The position numbers were made by a program, and so were the translations under genes. A DNA stretch of 51,591 bases, taken from an uncultured Lentisphaerota bacterium. GTDB taxonomy: Bacteria > Verrucomicrobiota > Kiritimatiellia > RFP12 > UBA1067. The notes under the pieces were generated by a model. That model saw only the letters and a program-made list of their open reading frames with translations. It was not told the DNA's origin and searched no databases. The stretch's first letter is position 1. Each line of letters opens with the position of its first letter. Below are positions 40,797 through 48,245 of this stretch, piece after piece. The stretch spans positions 1 through 51,591 of the forward strand of contig CAMKJU010000001.1 of NCBI GenBank assembly GCA_946413265.1, in the 5' to 3' direction.

Positions 40797-42527
40797 ATGG
40801 ACATCGAGAAGATAAACAGTTCGATAGAGTGGTCGTGCCAGCAGCTTGAAAAGACGCGCGACGAGCGAGTCGCCGCCGTGCAGTCGTTCTGCGGCTCGCA
40901 CTACGTCAAGGACAACCCGTGCCCCGCGACGCCGGTGAACCTGATCGAGCTTGCGGTCACGATCTACGTGCGGCTGCTCGCGGCGAGTTCGCCGAAGTGC
41001 CTTGTCACGACCGCCGTGCCGTCGCTCCGTCCGTTCGCCGCCGACATGGAGGTGGTGCTGAACCAGCTTCCCGGCGAGATCGGGCTTTCGACCACGCTCC
41101 GCCGCGCCGTGCTGGAGGCGATCTTCGCAATCGGCATCGTCAAGGTCGGAATCGGGGCGACGAACGACAACGCGAAGATCGGCGACGAGCCCTTCGTCTC
41201 GCTTGTGCAGCTCGACGACTACTTCTGCGACATGTCCGCGCGCTCGTGGGACGAGGTGCAGTACGAGGGCAACGAGTACTGGATGGACGCGGCGCAGATC
41301 AAGGATCTGTACGGCGTCGATCTCGACGAGGACGAATACTCCGGCGACTCGACGGACGGGCAGGCGCAGGCGCGTTCCCTCACCGTACACGAGCACGGCG
41401 AACCCCTTTACGGGCGCGTTCTCCTCCGCGACGTGTACCTCGTGCGCGAGAACCGCCTCGTCACCTACGCCGTCTCGTCTCGGCGCGTCCTCCGCGACGA
41501 GCCGTGGGACGGCCCGGAGGGAAGCCCGTACATCAAGCTGTGGTTCTCGGACGTGCCTGGCAACCTTATGCCGATGCCGCCCGTGAACGTCTGGAAGGAC
41601 CTCCACGAGCTTGAGAACACCCTTTTCCGCAAGCTGGCGTTGCAGGCCGTGGCGCGTAAGACCGTGGCCGCGTTCGCGGGCGGGAACGACGAGGACATAG
41701 CCCGCCTCAAGCGCGCGGCGGACGGCGAGGGCTTCCGCTACAACGGCCCGAAGCCGGAGCAGATCGCCCTGGGTGGAGTCGATTCCGCCAACCTCGCGTT
41801 CGCCATGCAGGTGCGCGACATCCACTCCGTGATCGCCGGGAACCTCGACTCGCTGGGCGGGCTTTCCCCGCAGACGGACACCGCCACACAGGAGAAGCTG
41901 GTCAGCGAGGCGTCGTCCGTCCGCATCCGCGCCATGAGCGACGCGACCGTTGAGTTCGCCAAGGCGATATTCCGCCGCCTCGCGTGGTACGTGTGGACGG
42001 ACCCCGTGCGCGAGCGCACCGTCGTGAAGAGCGCGACGCGGGACGGGAGCCTCGCGATCACGAAGGCGTGGACGCCCGAGACGCGCGACGGCGACTTCCT
42101 CGACTACAATTTCGACATCGACGTTTTCTCGATGCAGGACGACTCCCCTTCCGCCCGCATGGAGAAGTTCATGTCCGTTTACGAGCGCGTCATCCTCCCG
42201 CTCATGCCGCAGCTGGAGGCGCAGGGCGCGTACCTCGACACCCACGCGATACTGGAGTACGTCGGGCGCAACGCCAACCTGTCGGAGCTGTCGGACTTCG
42301 TGGTGTTCCCGGACGCCGCGCAGGACGAGCGCCAGCCGTCCGGCGGAAGCCCGCGCCCGGAGTACGTATCGACCAAGGCCCCCGTGACGCGCCGCACCTA
42401 CGAGCGCGTGAACCGGCCCGGAGCTACGAGGCAGGGCCGCGACGCCGCGCTCATGCAGACGCTGCTGGGCGGCGGGGCGCAGCCGGCGGAAATGGCCGCT
42501 CTCTCGGCTGGAAGGAGCATGACGTAA
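40797..42527 (+). CDS. Portal (head-tail connector) protein
   Basis: 576 residues. The length, the central SLGGLSPQTDTATQEKLVSEASSVR segment and RAMSDATVEFAKAIFRRLAWYVW helices, and its place before scaffold and capsid genes fit a portal protein of podovirus-like phages. It forms the dodecameric DNA gate at one capsid vertex. ATG at 40797 follows ACGGAGG. Overlaps the next gene by one base (TAATG). Confidence 0.8.
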   Translation: MDIEKINSSIEWSCQQLEKTRDERVAAVQSFCGSHYVKDNPCPATPVNLIELAVTIYVRLLAASSPKCLVTTAVPSLRPFAADMEVVLNQLPGEIGLSTTLRRAVLEAIFAIGIVKVGIGATNDNAKIGDEPFVSLVQLDDYFCDMSARSWDEVQYEGNEYWMDAAQIKDLYGVDLDEDEYSGDSTDGQAQARSLTVHEHGEPLYGRVLLRDVYLVRENRLVTYAVSSRRVLRDEPWDGPEGSPYIKLWFSDVPGNLMPMPPVNVWKDLHELENTLFRKLALQAVARKTVAAFAGGNDEDIARLKRAADGEGFRYNGPKPEQIALGGVDSANLAFAMQVRDIHSVIAGNLDSLGGLSPQTDTATQEKLVSEASSVRIRAMSDATVEFAKAIFRRLAWYVWTDPVRERTVVKSATRDGSLAITKAWTPETRDGDFLDYNFDIDVFSMQDDSPSARMEKFMSVYERVILPLMPQLEAQGAYLDTHAILEYVGRNANLSELSDFVVFPDAAQDERQPSGGSPRPEYVSTKAPVTRRTYERVNRPGATRQGRDAALMQTLLGGGAQPAEMAALSAGRSMT

Positions 42528-42859
42528 TGCCGATCTACTGCTACTCGAACGGCGACGACGTTATCCAGCGCCAGTTCCCGATGAACCGCCACCCCAAGAC
42601 CGTGCGCCACAGGGGGCGCATCTACCGGCGCGACCTGTCCGCAGAGCGCCCGTTCGTCGCCCCGCACGCGGGATGGCCGATAGAGTGCGTCGCCTCCGGC
42701 GTGAACCCGGAGCAGGCGGGAGAGCTGCGCAGCTACCTCGCCAAAAAGGGCGTCCCCACCGAGGTTTCGGCGGACGGGAACCCGATCTACCGCGACGCAT
42801 CGCACCGCCGCAAGGCCCTGAAAGCCCGTGGCCTGCACGACAACTCGTCGTTTTTCTGA
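42527..42859 (+). CDS. Small structural-region protein (110 aa)
   Basis: ATG at 42527 with GAAGGAG upstream. MPIYCYSNGDDVIQRQFPMN, then basic YRRDLSAERPFVAPHAGWPI; the start resembles zinc-ribbon FmdB-like small proteins, but the Cys pairs are missing. C-terminal part helical and basic. Located between portal and scaffold; possibly a minor head component. Confidence 0.6.
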   Translation: MPIYCYSNGDDVIQRQFPMNRHPKTVRHRGRIYRRDLSAERPFVAPHAGWPIECVASGVNPEQAGELRSYLAKKGVPTEVSADGNPIYRDASHRRKALKARGLHDNSSFF

Positions 42860-42896
42860 CAGACACCGTTCAAGACAGCCAAAGGAGAAAGAAAAA

Positions 42897-43622
42897 ATGG
42901 AAAAAAATGAAGAAGGTGCTAGCACAAGCAAGCACGAATTTGATACACTATCTGCCGAGGTGCAAAAGGCCGTGGAAGAAATGCCCATAGATGCTAGCAC
43001 GGAAGCCCCCGATAACAAGGGGAATCCGTCCGGCGAGGCGGCGGACACGCCGCCGCACAAAGACGCCCCCGCCGACGACAAAGGCGACGGGGACGGCGAT
43101 GCGGCTTTCACCGTCGGCGACGCCGAGATCGAGCGGGCCGTCAAGGCCGGGCTCTCCGTCGCGGACGCACGGGCCTTCACCGACAAGGGCGTGTTCGAGC
43201 GCGTATGCGCCGCGCTGGAGGCCAAGGCCACTGCGACGCCCGCAACGACTACTTCCAAGGACAACGAGGAAAAGCCGAAGGACGGCGACGGCGATACCGC
43301 TGACTTCGACATCCCTGAACTCACCGAGGACGAGGACTTCGACCCCAAGCTGGTCAAGTTAGGTGCCGTCGTTCGGAAGATGGGAGACGCGCTGAAGTCC
43401 ATGCGAGAGGAGAACAATGCCCTCCGCGAGAAGTTCGGCAAGTCCGAGGAGGAGGCGCAGAAGGCCGCGAAGGAGGCCGAGAAGGCGAAGAAGCTGGAGC
43501 AGCGCAAGACGCTCCGACTCGCGCCCCCCGGCGGAGAGAGCGGCGGGAAGCGCAAGGAAAAGACGGAGGATGAAGTCCTCGCCGAGGTGGCGAGCGAAAT
43601 CTCCTCCAAGTTTGGAATCTAA
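42897..43622 (+). CDS. Capsid scaffolding protein
   Basis: 241 residues, very acidic and low in complexity, with a C-terminal coiled coil (VRKMGDALKSMREENNALRE...EEEAQKAAKEAEKAKK) and basic end, typical of scaffolds directly before the capsid gene. ATG at 42897 follows AAAGGAG. The first 40 codons contain GTGCTAGCAC (42916) and a near copy (42991) written with rare GCT/AGC codons. Confidence 0.8.
   Translation: MEKNEEGASTSKHEFDTLSAEVQKAVEEMPIDASTEAPDNKGNPSGEAADTPPHKDAPADDKGDGDGDAAFTVGDAEIERAVKAGLSVADARAFTDKGVFERVCAALEAKATATPATTTSKDNEEKPKDGDGDTADFDIPELTEDEDFDPKLVKLGAVVRKMGDALKSMREENNALREKFGKSEEEAQKAAKEAEKAKKLEQRKTLRLAPPGGESGGKRKEKTEDEVLAEVASEISSKFGI
42916..42925. promoter_or_regulatory. GTGCTAGCAC palindrome, operator-like site 3
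   Basis: Exact 10-bp palindrome in the scaffold gene. A nine-of-ten copy (ATGCTAGCAC) lies at 42991-43000, 75 bases downstream. Same core as at 18313 and 33348. Confidence 0.45.
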
Positions 43623-43642
43623 AAACCGAAAGGAAAGCAGAC

Positions 43643-44704
43643 ATGCTTACCGCAGACCAGATTACCGACCTGGTGAACCTCACTCAGGTCAATCTCATCA
43701 AGCGCGGCGCGTTCCTGAACCTCATGACGGACCTGACGGACTACGTCGCCGTCCGCGAGCTCTGGAAGAAGCACCAGAAGGTGTTCTCCGGCGGACTCGA
43801 CTGGGAGTTCGACGCCGTGACCGACCACAACCACTCCGCCCGCTTCGTCGGCCTCTACGAGAACGACGGCGCGACGCTCAACGACGCGACGACCAAGGGC
43901 AAGGTCGGCCCGCGCTTCGTGGACGCCAACTACGTCTTCGACGTGCGCGAGAAGATCTTCCAGCGTCCCGCCATCGAGATCGCGAACTACGTGCGGATCA
44001 AGTACCTCCGCATGATCACGTCGTTCTACGAGCTGCTGGAGCCCGCCCTCTGGGGCAAGCCCGAGGACGTCTCGGACAAGAAGACGCCCTACGGTCTAGC
44101 CTACTGGGTGACGAAGCAGTCCAACGCCGACGCGCTGACGAATCCGAACGGCGGATTCGACGGCAAGAACCCCACGGGATTCTCCGAGGGCCGCGCCGGA
44201 ATCTCGTCCACCGCGTACCCGCGCTGGGCCAACTGGGGCTGCCAGTACGAGACGGTGGCGAAGGACGACCTCGTGCGCAAGATGCGCCGTGGCGTCCGCA
44301 AGACTCAGTTCCGCTCGCCCATCAGCCACGCGGAGCCTTCGCTCGGCAAGACGAGCAACGGCATCTACACGAACGACAACGTGATTCACGTGTTCGAGGA
44401 GATCCTTGAGGCCCAGAACATGAACCTCGGCAACGACCTTGCCAGCAAGGACGGCAAGACGCTCTTCAAGGGGCATCCGATCGTGTACGCGCCGTACCTC
44501 GACGAGGACTCGACCGACCCGGTGTACATGCTGGACTGGAAGTACCTCGCGCTCGGCGTGATGAAGGGCTGGCAGCAGCACGTCTCCTCGCCGCAGACCG
44601 TCGCGGGCAAGCACAACGTCCGCGCCGTGTTCCTCGACGCCGGCGTGAACATGATCTGCACGAACCTGCGCAAGCAGGCCGTGTTCCACAAGGCACTCAG
44701 CTAA
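43643..44704 (+). CDS. Major capsid protein
   Basis: 353 residues after a clean AAAGGAAAG ribosome site. QVNLIKRGAFLNLMTDLTDY, FSGGLDWEFDAVTDHN and VYMLDWKYLALGVMKGWQQHV fit an HK97-fold major capsid protein in a set seen in gut phages; position between scaffold and decoration-type genes supports it. Expected to be the most strongly made late protein. Confidence 0.85.
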   Translation: MLTADQITDLVNLTQVNLIKRGAFLNLMTDLTDYVAVRELWKKHQKVFSGGLDWEFDAVTDHNHSARFVGLYENDGATLNDATTKGKVGPRFVDANYVFDVREKIFQRPAIEIANYVRIKYLRMITSFYELLEPALWGKPEDVSDKKTPYGLAYWVTKQSNADALTNPNGGFDGKNPTGFSEGRAGISSTAYPRWANWGCQYETVAKDDLVRKMRRGVRKTQFRSPISHAEPSLGKTSNGIYTNDNVIHVFEEILEAQNMNLGNDLASKDGKTLFKGHPIVYAPYLDEDSTDPVYMLDWKYLALGVMKGWQQHVSSPQTVAGKHNVRAVFLDAGVNMICTNLRKQAVFHKALS

Positions 44705-44722
44705 CCGAAAGGAAGTGAAGAA

Positions 44723-45211
44723 ATGGACAGAAGCGTAAATGCTCCGGCCGTCTCCCCCGACCTCATCACCAAGGCCGTGTACTACGCGGGCTCCGACGAG
44801 GTGAAGGAGGGCGAGCCTTTCGTGTACGACACCGGCCACGGCACGGCTGGCAACTACGACGGCTACCGCCACAACAAGGTGGTCCGCCCGACCGCGAGCG
44901 GCCAGACCTTCGCGGGCGTCGCGACGCGCAACTACCCCGCAGCCGACCCCGGCAACGGGCGTCTCATCGAGATCGCCCTTCCCGGCTCGCGCGGCGTGCG
45001 CATCCGCATGAACGCCGCTATCGACCAGGGCGACCGTGCGCTGTTCTGCTACAAGGCGGACGTTGGCTCGAAGCTCTGGAAGGAGACCGCCACGGCGGTT
45101 TCGTCCGGCGTGATCGGCATGGCGGTCATCCGCCAGACCATCGGCGGAGCCGGACTCGCGCAGGCAGACCTGCTTGAAGCGGCATACGGCGCGGGACAGT
45201 CCGAGTCGTAA
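44723..45211 (+). CDS. Head decoration-like protein
   Basis: 162 residues, ATG after AAAGGAAG. Small beta-rich protein (FAGVATRNYPAADPG, RIRMNAAIDQGDRALFCYKAD) of the kind that binds the outer capsid after expansion. Directly after the capsid gene; followed by a GC-rich hairpin. Confidence 0.6.
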   Translation: MDRSVNAPAVSPDLITKAVYYAGSDEVKEGEPFVYDTGHGTAGNYDGYRHNKVVRPTASGQTFAGVATRNYPAADPGNGRLIEIALPGSRGVRIRMNAAIDQGDRALFCYKADVGSKLWKETATAVSSGVIGMAVIRQTIGGAGLAQADLLEAAYGAGQSES

Positions 45212-45218
45212 GCCTCGC

Positions 45219-45262
45219 GCCCAGCCGCCGCCTTTCACTCCCCTGTTTGACGGCGGCTGGGC
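45219..45262 (+). terminator. GC-rich hairpin after the decoration gene
   Basis: GCCCAGCCGCCG (45219-45230) pairs with CGGCGGCTGGGC (45251-45262), 20-base loop, no T-run. Likely an expression step-down between highly made head genes and tail genes. Confidence 0.5.
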
Positions 45263-45293
45263 AAACACCCCACACGCGAAGGAGATTTGCCGC

Positions 45294-45515
45294 ATGGACG
45301 AGCTTGTACAGGAAAAGCTGAAGGCGATGGGCTACAAGGAGATTCCGAAGGAGCTTGCCGCAATCGTCAACGAGTGGAAACGCCGCCAGGACGCCGTGCG
45401 CCCCGCGCCGCTCTCGCTCGACGCCATCGTGTGCAGCACGATGCTCTACGACATGTTCAAGAAGAAGTCCGCCGGTGGCAAACCGCCGGATGAAAAGCCC
45501 CCGGAGGGCAAGTAG
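45294..45515 (+). CDS. Small structural-region protein (73 aa)
   Basis: ATG at 45294 with AAGGAG upstream. MDELVQEKLKAMGYKEIPKE, helical, with a Lys/Pro-rich tail (GGKPPDEKPPEGK). Might be a minor head or assembly protein; no family recognised. Confidence 0.6.
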   Translation: MDELVQEKLKAMGYKEIPKELAAIVNEWKRRQDAVRPAPLSLDAIVCSTMLYDMFKKKSAGGKPPDEKPPEGK

Positions 45516-45516
45516 C

Positions 45517-46548
45517 ATGTTCTTCAGGAGCGGAACGCTGACGCTTGAAGCCGGGATCCTCGAAAAGGAGGTTTCCGGCCTCGCGCTGCCTTTCGTCCCC
45601 TCGCAGGTGACGTGCGCACTTCGTCTGCCGGACGCGGACTCGCCCTACGTCACGTGCGCCGTCATGGGAACGCCGACGGAGGACGGATTCCTCGTGGCGT
45701 TCTCCGCGCCGCTGCCGTCCGCCGGATACGCGCTCGACTGGTGTGTCATGGACGGCGAGGCCGTCACGCTGGACGGCGACTCCCTCGCCGCCAGCTACGC
45801 CGAATTGAAGTCCGCCGTCGCGCGATACCTCGGCTACGACCCCGCGAACCTCACGGAGTCGCAGACCGCCGAGGTCGATTCGTGCGTCCAGTCCGGCATA
45901 CGCAATTTCTACTACCCGCCGAAGGTCGAGGGCGTTGACGAGACCTACGAATGGTCGTTTCTCCGCCAGACGTGCTCCGTGCAGACTTCCGCCGGAGTCG
46001 GCGAGTACCGCATGGCCGACGGCTTCGGCAAGGCGAGGGGCGACATCTACTTTGCGGGCGACGACCGCGAAATGCGCCCGCTCACCGTCGTGCCGGTCGG
46101 CACCCTTCTCGCGTTCCGCAGGCGCGGCGGGACGGGCGCGCCTCGCTGCGCCGCCTTCCGCTTCAAGGCGACGTTCGGCACGAAGGGTCAGTACGTGGAG
46201 ATGATGCTCTACCCCGTGCCCGACCGCGCATACGAACTAACCTTCTCGGGCGAGGCCGACACGGGCAGGCTCTCCGCCGACAGGCCCTTCCCGCTCGGCG
46301 GGCCGTCGTTCGCGGAACTCGTCACCGAGTCGTGCCTGGCATCGGCGGAGCGCCGCGTCAACGACGAGGCCGGCATACACGCCGAGGCGTTCAGGACGCT
46401 CCTCGTCTCGATGATCGCGAAGGACCGCGCCCGTTCCGGCGCGGAATACGGATTCATGGGCGACAGGCCGGACTACGTTCCGCCTCCGACTGTCTGCCGT
46501 CGTACCGTAGGCGGACTCCGCATAACCCGCAACGGGAATCCGTTGTAA
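45517..46548 (+). CDS. Head-tail connector / adaptor-like protein
   Basis: 343 residues, ATG one base after the previous stop. An N-terminal beta domain is followed by YAELKSAVARYLGYDPANL...QTAEVDSCVQSGIRNFYYPP (about 88-130), the helical pattern of phage adaptor proteins that dock under the portal. Position supports this. C-terminal part ends in a basic GGLRITRNGNPL. Confidence 0.65.
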   Translation: MFFRSGTLTLEAGILEKEVSGLALPFVPSQVTCALRLPDADSPYVTCAVMGTPTEDGFLVAFSAPLPSAGYALDWCVMDGEAVTLDGDSLAASYAELKSAVARYLGYDPANLTESQTAEVDSCVQSGIRNFYYPPKVEGVDETYEWSFLRQTCSVQTSAGVGEYRMADGFGKARGDIYFAGDDREMRPLTVVPVGTLLAFRRRGGTGAPRCAAFRFKATFGTKGQYVEMMLYPVPDRAYELTFSGEADTGRLSADRPFPLGGPSFAELVTESCLASAERRVNDEAGIHAEAFRTLLVSMIAKDRARSGAEYGFMGDRPDYVPPPTVCRRTVGGLRITRNGNPL

Positions 46549-46559
46549 AGGAGAAACTC

Positions 46560-46853
46560 ATGGCAGAAGCAAATGCAGATGCAGTCCGTCTCGTGAAGCC
46601 CTACGTCGAAAAAGCCATCGCGCAGGCGATCTCGCAGGCCATCGCAACCGCGCTCACGGCGGACGACGGCGAGATCAAGACCGCCATCGCCAACGCCGTC
46701 GGCGCGTACTTCAAGGGCACGGGCGACAGCCTGCCCGCAAGCGCGAACGTGGTCGGCCAGCTCTTCATCCGCACCGGCGCGACCTCGCCCGGACTCTACG
46801 TGTCCACCGGCACGACCACGCCCGGATGGAAGACCGTCTCCCACGCGAGCTAA
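46560..46853 (+). CDS. Small tail-region protein (97 aa)
   Basis: ATG at 46560 after AAAGGAG. Ala-rich helix (YVEKAIAQAISQAIATAL) and a beta end GQLFIRTGATSPGLYVSTGT, reminiscent of fibre-tip segments. Probably a minor tail component. Confidence 0.65.
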   Translation: MAEANADAVRLVKPYVEKAIAQAISQAIATALTADDGEIKTAIANAVGAYFKGTGDSLPASANVVGQLFIRTGATSPGLYVSTGTTTPGWKTVSHAS

Positions 46854-46859
46854 CCGACC

Positions 46860-48245
46860 ATGCGCACGACGGCCAAGCAGATACTCTGGCCCGTGCGCGG
46901 CGTCGAGGAAATCGCCGCCTACCATGACGCCACGCCGGACACGGCAAGCCAGACGCGCGCATACGCATCGCCGTATGCGCTGAACGTCCGCACTCGCGGC
47001 CCCATCGAGCTGCGGGAGCGCGGAGGCTCGCGTCCCGGCATGAAGGCCGTGACCGGCGTGACCACGGACGGAGGCGGACGCTGGCTGTGGCCGGACGGCT
47101 CCGCCGTGCTGTGGCCGGACGGCAAGGAAATGACGTTCTCTTCGGACGCCGTGTTCTACGCGCCCGACGGCTCGCGCGTCATCGACCTGCACGCCGTGCC
47201 AGGCATCGCGGCGTCGAAGGGAGACGCGCCGACCGGCGTGACCGTGGCGACGATCTACCGCGCCCGGCTATTCGCGGCAAAGGGTTCCGACTGGTTCTGC
47301 TCGCGCCTCGGTGACACGGCGGACTGGGACTACGGCGCGGACATCGCGGACGTTGCGCGCGCCTGTGCCGGTAACGTCGCGCTCGCAGGGCGCAAGGGCG
47401 ACGCGATCACGGCGTTCATGCCCGTGAACGACTCGTATCTCTACATCGCGACGGCACGCTCCCTGTGGTGCATTTCTGGCGACCCGTGCAACGGCTCGCT
47501 TTCGTGCGTCTCCACGGAGGTCGGCGTGTCGGGCGCGGCGGCATGGTGCTTCACCGGCAGCCGCCTGTACTTCCTTTCCGACAAGGGGCTGTTCGGCGTC
47601 GTTCCCGGCGAGCATCCCGTATTGCTTTCTTCCGCGATTCCGCGCCTGCGCGGATATTCCGGCTCGTTCATGTGCCACGACCCGGAGACGGACGCCCTTC
47701 ACGTGTTCACGGACGTTCCGGCGACCGGCAACACGACCGTCGCATCCGACTGGTACGTGGAGCTGGGCGAAAGGCCGTCCTTCTGGCCTGCGGGTTTCGC
47801 GACTGCGACGCGCCCCGTCTCCGCGTGCCGCATGACGGTGGGCGGCGTTGACAAGGCCGCGTTCGTATGCGCAGACGGCGCGTGGCGCGTGTTCGACGCG
47901 TCCGTGGCCTGCGAGGGAGCGTCCCGCGTGGCGTTCGGGCCGTTCCGCGTGTCGGCGAGCGACGACATGGACGGTTTCCTCGCGGAGCTGCACGTCACGC
48001 TCGCGGAGCAGTCCGCGAACATGACGGCGAAGATCTGGACGGCGCACTCGGCTGAACGCGCCGCGAAGCTGGCAATCGCTGGCACGGGCGGCGCGTCGTT
48101 CGCGTTCGCGCCCGGATGGAACGCCGTGTGGCGTCCCCGCGTGCGCGGCGCGTGGGCCGTGCTGGTTCTGGAGTGTGAAACAGGCAAATGGGCGTTCGAG
48201 GCCGTGCGCGCCATCTGCAAACATCTTGGGAGGTTGAGGCCATGA
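46860..48245 (+). CDS. Tail tubular / beta-propeller-like tail protein
   Basis: 461 residues. Repeated segments (RLWCISG-like blades such as SYLYIATARSLWCISGD and RLYFLSDKGLFGVVPGE) suggest a beta-propeller like the tail tube-B or stabilisation proteins of short-tailed phages. Starts 6 bases after the previous gene, no strong ribosome site; overlaps the fibre gene start (ATGA). Confidence 0.6.
   Translation: MRTTAKQILWPVRGVEEIAAYHDATPDTASQTRAYASPYALNVRTRGPIELRERGGSRPGMKAVTGVTTDGGGRWLWPDGSAVLWPDGKEMTFSSDAVFYAPDGSRVIDLHAVPGIAASKGDAPTGVTVATIYRARLFAAKGSDWFCSRLGDTADWDYGADIADVARACAGNVALAGRKGDAITAFMPVNDSYLYIATARSLWCISGDPCNGSLSCVSTEVGVSGAAAWCFTGSRLYFLSDKGLFGVVPGEHPVLLSSAIPRLRGYSGSFMCHDPETDALHVFTDVPATGNTTVASDWYVELGERPSFWPAGFATATRPVSACRMTVGGVDKAAFVCADGAWRVFDASVACEGASRVAFGPFRVSASDDMDGFLAELHVTLAEQSANMTAKIWTAHSAERAAKLAIAGTGGASFAFAPGWNAVWRPRVRGAWAVLVLECETGKWAFEAVRAICKHLGRLRP

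Noticed and set aside
40797..42245. Long open frame opposite the portal gene
   Set aside because: Antisense of a well-supported gene, no ribosome site, composition of a GC-rich mirror frame.
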